Shown: positions 1 through 5,531 of the stretch, one piece after another
How the letters are laid out: each line of letters starts with the position of its first letter
Position numbering within the stretch: position 1 is the first letter of the stretch
Origin: Acidobacteriota bacterium
GTDB taxonomy: Bacteria; Acidobacteriota; Terriglobia; Terriglobales; Acidobacteriaceae
Assembly (NCBI GenBank): GCA_021781255.1
Contig: JAJXXG010001119.1
Coordinates: 1-6,994 of the forward strand
Length of the DNA stretch: 6,994 nucleotides
Reading direction: 5' to 3'
Position numbers and translations under genes: made by a program
The notes under the pieces: model-generated
Told to the model about the DNA's origin: nothing
Seen by the model: the letters and a program-made list of their open reading frames with translations, nothing else
Database searches by the model: none

Positions 1-129
1 GGCCTGCCGCGCATTGCCTACGTAAAACTCAACGTGGTCAGTGCCCTTCAGCGGCAGGAAATCCATGTCCTTCTCGCCAGTTGCACTCTCAGGCGTAGCT
101 TGGGCAACAGCATTATTGGAGGTGCCCAT
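1..129 (-). CDS. hppD: 4-hydroxyphenylpyruvate dioxygenase, N-terminal part (runs off left edge)
   Basis: The minus strand from the ATG at 129 reads 43 codons without a stop to the window edge. After a polar leader of about 22 residues comes DFLPLKGTDHVEFYVGNARQ, which I recognise as the first beta strand of the N-terminal vicinal-oxygen-chelate domain of 4-hydroxyphenylpyruvate dioxygenase ('...GxDHVEFYVGNAKQAA...'). Family knowledge: this cytosolic Fe(II) enzyme converts 4-hydroxyphenylpyruvate and O2 to homogentisate and CO2, the second step of tyrosine breakdown. The iron ligands lie in the later part of the protein, outside this window, so catalytic competence cannot be judged. An AGGA lies 8 bases before the ATG on the minus strand. 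The gene is divergent from an Lrp/AsnC-type regulator, a sensible arrangement for an amino acid catabolic gene. The related 4-hydroxymandelate synthase has the same fold and is the main alternative. Confidence 0.8.
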   Translation of the reverse strand, partial: MGTSNNAVAQATPESATGEKDMDFLPLKGTDHVEFYVGNARQA

Positions 130-240
130 GGTGAGCATCCTGTTCTGCCCGTAATCGAGAGGGCGGGGAAGTCGTACTCTTGCAGCCCCTAGCATAGGTC
201 GGCAGAAATGTGCCCGTGAATAAGCATTCGAAGGAAGATT

Positions 241-256
241 GTTGGCCATGCCTAAC
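241..256. promoter_or_regulatory. Imperfect palindrome, candidate operator of the Lrp/AsnC-type regulator
   Basis: GTTGGCCATGCCTAAC is an imperfect dyad centred on CATG: six of eight base pairs match (GTT/AAC, G/C and the CATG core). It lies in the 170-bp divergent region between the dioxygenase gene and the regulator, about 44 bases before the regulator's ATG. Lrp/AsnC dimers usually bind 13-16 bp imperfect palindromes near their own promoters. The position fits, but the assignment is an inference. I found no convincing -35/-10 pair beside it; the AT-rich stretch AAAATATAGGAT (267-278) could hold a -10 element. Confidence 0.3.
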
Positions 257-299
257 GAAGTGAAGCAAAATATAGGATCAGCTTAAGGACCATAGGACA

Positions 300-800
300 A
301 TGACTCATCGAACCTTTCCCAATGTCGTTGAACTCGATCACATTTCATGGAAGCTGCTCGAGGCGCTGCAGCAAAACGCACGTCTGTCTTTTGCAGAACT
401 CGGCAGAAAAGTGGGCCTATCCACCCCAGCCATTGCCGAGCGAATCCATCGGCTGGAAGAAGCCGGAATCATCACTGGTTATCACGCCTCAGTCAACCCT
501 TCAAAGCTGGGCTTACCCATCCGCGTCCTCGTCAACCTCACGATCCACGGAGGCGAATCGCAGATGCAGCGAACCGTGGCAACGGTCAAAGATTGTCCTG
601 AGATTCATCGTTGTCATCGCATCACTGGCGAGCAGTCCTTCGTGATTGAAGCCAACGTCGCCTCCATTCGTCACCTCGAAGTGCTGATTGACAAACTCTC
701 CACCCTGGGCACCACATCAACTTCGACTGTCTTATCCTCGCCCGTGGAACGGCGCGAATATGAAGGGAGTCAGATGGAAGCTTTCACCCGCTATGCATGA
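300..800 (+). CDS. Lrp/AsnC-family transcriptional regulator
   Basis: This 166-residue protein has the normal length and two-part layout of the Lrp/AsnC family. Residues 12-61 form the winged helix-turn-helix: LDHISWKLLEALQQNARLSF, then the ELGRKVGLSTPAIAERIHRLEEAG recognition region and IITGY. Residues of about 73-150 match the RAM/AsnC ligand-binding alpha-beta sandwich, including the CPEIHRCHRITGEQSFVIEA stretch (about 99-118). Such proteins act as dimers or octamers on DNA and often sense amino acids. AAGGA at 285-289 sits 10 bases before the ATG and supports the start. It is transcribed divergently from the dioxygenase gene, so control of tyrosine catabolism plus autoregulation is the likely role; this is an inference, and the effector is unknown. 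The C-terminal tail after residue 150 is polar and unremarkable. The next gene on this strand starts 690 bp downstream, so it is probably monocistronic. I see no clear terminator. Confidence 0.88.
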   Translation: MTHRTFPNVVELDHISWKLLEALQQNARLSFAELGRKVGLSTPAIAERIHRLEEAGIITGYHASVNPSKLGLPIRVLVNLTIHGGESQMQRTVATVKDCPEIHRCHRITGEQSFVIEANVASIRHLEVLIDKLSTLGTTSTSTVLSSPVERREYEGSQMEAFTRYA

Positions 801-1146
801 ACTCCGTCGAGCGTCCTCTCAAACACATTCCTTGGCCATTTGCCATTGACAGTTGAATGCTAGCCACTTAGATTCCTCTTCGGACTTGTAGTTGCGGGAA
901 ATCTTTTGACCTTGGGAATCCTATTGGATAGGCCATTCTTGCTATTCTGAGCGGCTACGATCCGCCAAACCAAGAGATACACAGCGATCGCATGTCTTGC
1001 AGCCCACCTGAGCCGGTTTCTGTTGGCGATGGGTACATCAGAACTTTGATTAGGAACAATCTGGGACTGTGCATGCATTGGGGAACTGGTGATCTGGATA
1101 AAAGTCATGCATCTTGTCCTCTTGGTTTCCATGTGTAAATTGAGCG

Positions 1147-1160
1147 ATTGATCATTGATC
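1147..1160. repeat. Tandem 7-bp duplication (ATTGATC twice)
   Basis: ATTGATCATTGATC is two adjacent copies of a 7-mer, with TGATCA palindromic at the junction. It lies in the gene-free spacer. It could be a slippage product or a half of a binding site; nothing else in the window repeats it. Its function is unknown. Confidence 0.5.
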
Positions 1161-1243
1161 TATGAGTGCTATGTGTACAAAAATCGGTGTTCTTTGGTAA
1201 CTCGTACGGAAGTGGAATCAACGAGACTAGTATGACCTCGCAT

Positions 1244-1271
1244 GTTTGCGGACAGCTGGCGTCGCGCAAAC
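1244..1271. other. Hairpin-forming inverted repeat in the spacer
   Basis: GTTTGCG (1244-1250) pairs perfectly with CGCAAAC (1265-1271). The inner GAC (1251-1253) pairs with GTC (1261-1263), leaving one bulged G at 1264 and a 7-base loop, AGCTGGC. The result is a 10-bp stem. No run of T follows on either strand, so it is not a typical intrinsic terminator. It lies about 220 bases before the amidohydrolase start. It could be a structured leader, a protein-binding dyad or a relic of a mobile repeat; the sequence does not decide. Confidence 0.45.
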
Positions 1272-1481
1272 TTTCTATGAATTGGTGCTCAGCAACAGGC
1301 TTCTCCAACGCGAAGATCCACGACGTCAATCAGTGCGAAATCGCCAATGTGCTCGCCGTGAAAAAAAGTGGCTACCGGAATGTCGGCAAGCTCGAAGTTT
1401 CAGCGACATTGCCACAGCCGGAGACCGCTCGTTGCTCGACAAACCTCATCCCATGAAACGACAATACCGCTGAAGAGAAAT

Positions 1482-1488
1482 GAGGGAG
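1482..1488 (+). promoter_or_regulatory. Ribosome binding site of the M20 amidohydrolase
   Basis: GAGGGAG ends four bases before the ATG at 1493. It is a strong purine-rich match to the Shine-Dalgarno consensus and fixes the start of this gene. Confidence 0.6.
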
Positions 1489-1492
1489 CATT

Positions 1493-2752
1493 ATGGATAG
1501 CAACCGGCTCGATTCACTTCTTGCAAATCTTGATGCCCTTCTCCCTGAGATTGAGGCCACATACAAGGACATCCACTCTCACCCTGAATTGTCGATGCAG
1601 GAAACTCGCACAGCGCGAATTGCTGAGACCCATCTGAAGGCGCTCGGATTTGACGTAACCGCGGGGGTCGGCAAGACGGGCGTTGTCGGCTTGTTGCGTA
1701 ACGGCAACGGCGCAACCGTGATGCTGCGTGCTGACATGGATGCATTGCCCATTCAGGAGACGACGGGTCTTACCTACGCGAGTAATGCTGTTGGCACGGG
1801 GCCAGACGGAGTGGAAGTGCCGATTGCGCATTCCTGTGGTCACGATTTGCACGTAGCATGTTTGATGGGAGCTGCGAGTCTGTTTGCCGGGGCTCGCGAA
1901 ACCTGGACAGGCACTCTTATGGTTGTGTTTCAGCCCGGCGAGGAAATTGGGCAGGGTGCGCAGGCCATGATCGATGACGGTCTGTTTGAAAGGTTCCCAA
2001 AGCCCGACGTTGTGCTTGGTCAGCATGTGATGAGCCTTCCTTCTGGGAAGATCGATTGGAGAGACGGTGTTGTGACTTCCGCGGCTGACAGTCTACAAAT
2101 TCGGATGTTTGGGCGCGGGGCGCATGGATCCATGCCGGAAGCCAGCATCGATCCTGTTGTGATGGCCGCCTCCACCGTGCTGCGGCTGCAAACTATTGTG
2201 TCAAGAGAAGTGGCGCCAACAGACAGTGCAGTCCTGACAGTAGGTTCACTGCAGGCCGGAACGAAAGAAAACGTGATTCCGGATGAGGCGATCATCAAAC
2301 TGAACATCCGAACTTTTGAAGAAGGTGTTCGGAAACGCGTTCTGGAGTCGATTACACGCATTGTGAATGCTGAAGCTCAGGCCGCGGGCGCTCCAAGAGA
2401 ACCTGAGATCACTTCGCTCGATCAGTACTCCCTGGTAACAAATGATCCGGTTGCGACAAAGAAGGTCGTGGATGCCTTTCGTCAATCGTTCCCGGAGGGA
2501 ACCGTTGAGCAGACAAAGCCAACCATGGCGAGCGAGGATTTTGGTTGTTTCGGTACTCAGTGGCATGTCCCGGCTGTCTACTGGTTTATCGGCGGAGTAG
2601 ATCCTGAGGCTTATGCGAATGCGAAGCGTGAGGGCAAGTTGAATGCGTTGCCAACGAACCATAATCCGCGATTTGCGCCAGTCTTGCATCCGACACTCGA
2701 GACGGGTGTTAAAGCTCTGGTGGTTGCTGCACAAGCATGGATGGAAGCATGA
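1493..2752 (+). CDS. M20-family amidohydrolase (hippurate / IAA-amino-acid hydrolase type)
   Basis: This 419-residue protein is a metal-dependent hydrolase of the M20D amidohydrolase group, which cleaves N-acyl amino acids such as hippurate or indole-3-acetyl amino acids into the acid and the free amino acid. Signature motifs occur in order: HSHPELSMQE (28-37), RADMDALPIQE (79-89), HSCGHDLH (113-120), FQPGEE (146-151), LGQHVMS (175-181), GRGAHGSMPEASIDP (207-221, start of the lid/dimerisation domain), MASEDFG (345-351) and NHNPRF (389-394). By analogy with the plant enzymes the two-metal site would be Cys115, His117, Glu150, Glu151, His178 and His390. All are present, so the enzyme looks active. 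There is no signal peptide, so it should be cytosolic. The length is normal for the family. The true substrate cannot be read from the sequence; N-acetyl-amino acid or N-acetyldiaminopimelate deacetylation are alternatives. It lies just upstream of a membrane protein gene on the same strand, probably in one operon. Confidence 0.9.
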   Translation: MDSNRLDSLLANLDALLPEIEATYKDIHSHPELSMQETRTARIAETHLKALGFDVTAGVGKTGVVGLLRNGNGATVMLRADMDALPIQETTGLTYASNAVGTGPDGVEVPIAHSCGHDLHVACLMGAASLFAGARETWTGTLMVVFQPGEEIGQGAQAMIDDGLFERFPKPDVVLGQHVMSLPSGKIDWRDGVVTSAADSLQIRMFGRGAHGSMPEASIDPVVMAASTVLRLQTIVSREVAPTDSAVLTVGSLQAGTKENVIPDEAIIKLNIRTFEEGVRKRVLESITRIVNAEAQAAGAPREPEITSLDQYSLVTNDPVATKKVVDAFRQSFPEGTVEQTKPTMASEDFGCFGTQWHVPAVYWFIGGVDPEAYANAKREGKLNALPTNHNPRFAPVLHPTLETGVKALVVAAQAWMEA

Positions 2753-2765
2753 GCAACATGCTGTC

Positions 2766-2772
2766 GGAAGGA
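2766..2772 (+). promoter_or_regulatory. Ribosome binding site deciding the start of the TRIC-family gene
   Basis: GGAAGGA lies six bases before the ATG at 2779. The in-frame upstream ATGs at 2737, 2749 and 2758 have poorer sites, although the 2749 ATG would give the classical ATGA overlap with the preceding stop codon. The family also usually starts close to the first membrane helix, which favours 2779. Confidence 0.5.
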
Positions 2773-2778
2773 CATCAC

Positions 2779-3396
2779 ATGTTGGGAGCGTTTGCGGTAG
2801 CGCTCGACTTGGTCGGCACATTCGTCTTTGCGTTGAGTGGCGCGGTCGCTGGAGTCAAGCATAGGTTTGATGTTTTCGGTTTAATGGTCCTCGCATTTGT
2901 TACTGGCAATGCCGGCGGTATTACTCGCGACGTCCTGATTGGTGCGGTGCCGCCCGCCACGCTCATCAACTTAGAGTATCTCTGGATTTCGTTATTGGCT
3001 GCGCTCGTTGTCTTTCTCTGGAGTCCACGGATTAACATACAGGGCAAGCTGATTCTGGGTTTGGACGCCGCAGGCCTTGCGATGTTTGCTGTCACGGGGA
3101 CGCAGAAAGCACTGGCAGCAGGCCTGAATCCGGTGATGGCTGCACTGCTTGGCATGTTGACGGGGATCGGAGGCGGAATGATCCGCGACGTACTGGTCAA
3201 TCAAATACCATGTGTCCTGCAGTCTGATCTTTATGCCGTTGCGGCGCTGGCGGCGGGAGCCGCCGTTGTAACGGGGTACTGGCTTCGCCTGCCGCCTTTT
3301 GTGGGAATGCTCGTGGGGCTGATGCTGTGCCTTGGGCTTCGCCTCGCGGCAATTTTTCGGGGTTGGCGCCTTCCCATGGCGAGACCATCCTCGTAA
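2779..3396 (+). CDS. TRIC-family (UPF0126/YadS-like) membrane channel protein
   Basis: From the ATG at 2779 this is a 205-residue, very hydrophobic protein with about seven membrane helices, the usual size for the bacterial family. It shows the internal duplication typical of the family: GNAGGITRDVL (43-53) recurs as GIGGGMIRDVL (129-139), each glycine-rich kink followed by Arg-Asp. The opening LDLVGTFVFALSGAVAG (9-25) matches the family's first helix. Members were long annotated as UPF0126 or 'glycine transporter'; structural work assigns bacterial homologues to trimeric intracellular cation channels, which pass K+ and other monovalent cations through each protomer in the inner membrane. The physiological role in bacteria is unclear. 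The in-frame start at 2749 (215 residues) would overlap the amidohydrolase stop by four bases, so translation coupling is possible. Co-transcription with the amidohydrolase is likely, but a functional link is only an inference. Confidence 0.87.
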   Translation: MLGAFAVALDLVGTFVFALSGAVAGVKHRFDVFGLMVLAFVTGNAGGITRDVLIGAVPPATLINLEYLWISLLAALVVFLWSPRINIQGKLILGLDAAGLAMFAVTGTQKALAAGLNPVMAALLGMLTGIGGGMIRDVLVNQIPCVLQSDLYAVAALAAGAAVVTGYWLRLPPFVGMLVGLMLCLGLRLAAIFRGWRLPMARPSS

Positions 3397-3520
3397 CTCC
3401 TCAAGCGTCGTTCCAGATCCAAGCACTCTCTCCTGGCTGGTTCCGAAAATCAGATCGGAGTGTTATCGGCGGGAGCCCTTGAGAGGTCGCTCGTTTCCTG
3501 AGCAAAGAGATATGGCGCGT

Positions 3521-3529
3521 TGGTATGAT
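3521..3529 (+). promoter_or_regulatory. Candidate extended -10 promoter for the alpha-galactosidase gene
   Basis: TGGTATGAT fits an extended -10 element (TGn followed by TATGAT, one mismatch to TATAAT). It would start transcription near 3535 and leave a leader of about 48 bases. No good -35 hexamer is found 16-18 bases upstream, which extended -10 promoters can tolerate. The 186-bp gap after the previous gene supports independent transcription. Confidence 0.35.
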
Positions 3530-3570
3530 GGTCGCCGGAGTCTTGAAGGTAAGGCGCGAGCGGAGTATTC

Positions 3571-3576
3571 GAGGAG
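3571..3576 (+). promoter_or_regulatory. Ribosome binding site of the alpha-galactosidase gene
   Basis: GAGGAG ends six bases before the ATG at 3583. The ideal spacing supports this start, which also gives a proper signal peptide. Confidence 0.6.
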
Positions 3577-3582
3577 CGAAAC

Positions 3583-5238
3583 ATGAGAAGACTTGGACCA
3601 AATGTGGTTGTGGAGAGAATGGCTGTTCTAATTCTTTTCTTTTGTGTTCCATCTGTGACTGTGGTTGCGGCTCAAACCAGGCTGAAGACAGCGCATATTC
3701 CTCTGCCACCCATGGGTTGGTCCTCGTGGAACAGCTTCTCGAACACAGTGGATGCGCACATCACGATGGAGCAGGCTCGCGCCATGGCTGCCAATGGGAT
3801 GCGGGAAGCCGGCTATACCTACATCAATATTGATGAAGGCTGGTGGACTGGCCAGCGAGACGCTCACGGGAATATCGTCGTCGATCCAAAGCAATGGCCG
3901 GCACTGGCACCCGGTGAACAAGCAGGGGATATGTCGAACATTGTTCGCTTCATCCATGGACTCGGGTTAAAGGCCGGAATCTACACCGACGCCGGTACTG
4001 CAGGTTGCAGCATGTATCCAGATCTCGGACCAAAATACTTCCACGCCGGTAGCGAAGGTCACTACAGTCAGGACTTCCTGCAGTTCGCCAAATGGGGATT
4101 CGACTATGTGAAGATTGACTGGTGCGGCGGGAACAAGGAAAAGCTCGATCCTGCGGTGCAGTATGCCGAGATCGCCCACGCAATTGCCAGGGCCGAGGCC
4201 ATGACCGGACATCATCTCTACTTCTCGATTTGTGAATGGGGGGAGAACAGCCCATGGACCTGGGCTCCGAATATCGGAGGATCGCCGGCGGATATTTGGC
4301 GGACAAGCGGCGACATCGTTGGTCCCATTGTTGCCGGCCATGAGCATGCTGACCGTAAGGCAAGTCTTGCCAAGGTTCTCTCAAACTTCGATCAGGGCAT
4401 TCATCCGCAGGCGGAGCACACTGGCTATTACAACGATCCTGACATGATGGTGTTGGGCATGCCCGGCCTAAGCGAAGAACAGAATCGCCTCCATATGGCA
4501 CTGTGGGCGATATCTGGGGCACCGCTGATCGTCGGAGCGGATTTGACAAAACTGACGCCCGCTGCACTCGCAGATCTGACCAACCGCACGGTGCTGGCAA
4601 TCGACCAGGATCCAGCGGGTCTTCAGGCGGTGAATGTGTCGCAACCTGCTCTGGGATTGCAAGTGTGGTCCAAGTCGCTGGCGGAGAGTGGCAAGCGAGC
4701 GGTACTTCTTCTCAACCGTACCAATTCTGCTGCGCCTATCTCGGTTACCTGGTCGAAACTGGGATTGGCGGATTCGGTGCCCGAAGTTACAGACGCGTGG
4801 ACCGGCAAGCGCTTGCATGCCACTGGAGATGCATTCAGCGCAACAGTGGCGCCTGGTGGAGGCTTGCTTCTCCTCATCGCAGGTGTGGAACTTCCCATGA
4901 ATCACTATGAACCCGGTAGAGCAGCAGAGGCAGATGGGGACCAGGCCCTGGGGAGCGTTCTTCGGCAGCATGCAGTTCGATTTGCTGACGTGCATGCGCG
5001 AGAACCGATTGCTCGTATTCGAATTGCCTACAGCAATCCGGATTCAAAGCCACGTTTTTCTCAGTTACAAGTCAATGGGGAAGTCGCCACACGTATCGCT
5101 TTTCCTCCCACCGGAAACAATGGAGACGAGTATGTCTGGATCCAGTCCAGGCTGAAGTCCGGTAGTTCTGGAAACCTCTTAACCTTCTCCACAGACTGTG
5201 ATCCCGGTCCGGTGATTCGATCGATCTCCGTTCAATAG
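3583..5238 (+). CDS. Secreted GH27 alpha-galactosidase with C-terminal carbohydrate-binding-like domain
   Basis: This 551-residue glycoside hydrolase family 27 enzyme releases terminal alpha-linked galactose from oligosaccharides or galactomannan side chains. Residues 1-30 look like a Sec signal peptide (basic start, hydrophobic core MAVLILFFCVPSVTVV, probable cleavage after VAA-30), so it acts in the periplasm or outside. The (beta/alpha)8 barrel spans about 40-340: PPMGWSSWNSF (42-52), NIDEGWW (82-88), YVKIDWCGG (175-183) with likely nucleophile Asp179, SICEWG (215-220), WRTSGDI (239-245) with likely acid/base Asp244, and YYNDPDMM (282-289). The Glu-Trp after Cys217 resembles alpha-galactosidases rather than alpha-N-acetylgalactosaminidases. 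A beta-sandwich domain follows (about 345-433). The last 115 residues (about 437-551) look like a CBM35-type jelly roll: HYEPG where the family often has YEAE, RIAYSNPDSKP, LQVNG, FPPTG and a final VIRSISV strand. Catalytic residues are intact. It appears to be a single-gene unit. GH27 beta-L-arabinopyranosidase is a less likely alternative. Confidence 0.92.
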   Translation: MRRLGPNVVVERMAVLILFFCVPSVTVVAAQTRLKTAHIPLPPMGWSSWNSFSNTVDAHITMEQARAMAANGMREAGYTYINIDEGWWTGQRDAHGNIVVDPKQWPALAPGEQAGDMSNIVRFIHGLGLKAGIYTDAGTAGCSMYPDLGPKYFHAGSEGHYSQDFLQFAKWGFDYVKIDWCGGNKEKLDPAVQYAEIAHAIARAEAMTGHHLYFSICEWGENSPWTWAPNIGGSPADIWRTSGDIVGPIVAGHEHADRKASLAKVLSNFDQGIHPQAEHTGYYNDPDMMVLGMPGLSEEQNRLHMALWAISGAPLIVGADLTKLTPAALADLTNRTVLAIDQDPAGLQAVNVSQPALGLQVWSKSLAESGKRAVLLLNRTNSAAPISVTWSKLGLADSVPEVTDAWTGKRLHATGDAFSATVAPGGGLLLLIAGVELPMNHYEPGRAAEADGDQALGSVLRQHAVRFADVHAREPIARIRIAYSNPDSKPRFSQLQVNGEVATRIAFPPTGNNGDEYVWIQSRLKSGSSGNLLTFSTDCDPGPVIRSISVQ

Positions 5239-5372
5239 TTGAGCTTCGACAATACGCGCCAAGGATTCCTCTGACTTGCAGCTCTCAGCCACCCCCGCGC
5301 CTATCCTGGATCAGTAAGAAGCAACAGGGTAATATAGGTCCTTCAACAGCTGCGCTACACTAACAATTTCGC

Positions 5373-5528
5373 TAGTACAAATTGCCGGGCAGGCCACAAT
5401 GGCTGGAGGATGCTTATCACGCACTTGATGTGGGGATTGTGTATTTGAAGGTGGATCCATGTCTTGATCCGCTGCGCAGCGATCCTCGCTTTGCCAATTT
5501 TCTGCGGCTGACGGGCCTGCAACAATAA
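5373..5528 (+). pseudogene. C-terminal relic of a TPR-containing protein
   Basis: After a TAG at 5373 the frame reads to TAA at 5526-5528. It contains [20 protein letters not shown] (5400-5459), then [23 protein letters not shown] recognise the pattern '(W/L)[39 protein letters not shown]' as the very end of TPR-rich proteins, often with an N-terminal winged-helix, adenylate-cyclase or protein-kinase domain, that are abundant in Acidobacteriota. Only about 43 residues of this tail remain. No start codon or ribosome binding site precedes it, and the upstream 130 bases contain no matching TPR sequence. Deletion of the rest of the gene is the simplest explanation. The well-kept sequence suggests a fairly recent event, though Cys-Leu where Phe/Phe-like residues are usual hints at drift. 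A frameshifted longer gene is unlikely because the complete alpha-galactosidase gene ends only 135 bases upstream. Confidence 0.65.
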
Positions 5529-5531
5529 CGC

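Larger units (their letters stand above)
801..1492. other. 690-bp spacer without a convincing gene
   Basis: Both strands carry several short open frames (for example GTG 1166-1456 and minus 860-1132). None has a good ribosome binding site, a recognisable domain or protein-like composition; they look like chance frames, rich in Arg, Ser, Cys and His. The part from about 850 to 1240 looks AT-richer than the flanking genes. Visible structure is limited to a hairpin at 1244-1271 and a tandem ATTGATC duplication at 1147-1160. The end of the spacer must hold the promoter of the downstream amidohydrolase gene, but I could not pick out a convincing -35/-10 pair. A heavily decayed gene is possible but cannot be shown by eye. 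Confidence 0.6.

Noticed and set aside
833..845. TGGC-CATTT-GCCA as a terminator of the regulator gene
   Set aside because: Only a four-bp stem with no following T-run.
860..1132. Minus-strand 90-residue frame downstream of the regulator gene
   Set aside because: No convincing ribosome binding site or family resemblance; basic, low-complexity composition typical of a chance frame.
1166..1473. Overlapping plus-strand open frames in the spacer (GTG 1166-1456 and 1246-1473)
   Set aside because: No ribosome binding site, no recognisable motif, and skewed Arg/Cys/Ser-rich composition. Two competing frames of similar length argue for chance.
2246..2821. 191-residue minus-strand open frame across the amidohydrolase/TRIC junction
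   Set aside because: Antisense to two well-supported genes; Arg/Cys/Leu-rich chance composition.
3442..3459. TCCGA...TCGGA inverted repeat between the TRIC-family and alpha-galactosidase genes
   Set aside because: Five-bp stem with an eight-base loop and no T-run; expected by chance at this length.
3950..4600. 216-residue minus-strand open frame
   Set aside because: It lies antisense within the alpha-galactosidase gene, whose motifs are intact; the translation is Arg/Ser/Pro/Cys-rich and looks like a shadow.
5330..5335. TAATAT as a -10 box for the YheT-family gene
   Set aside because: The hexamer 17 bases upstream (TGGATC) matches only half of TTGACA, and the distance to the start is almost 200 bases; too weak to list.
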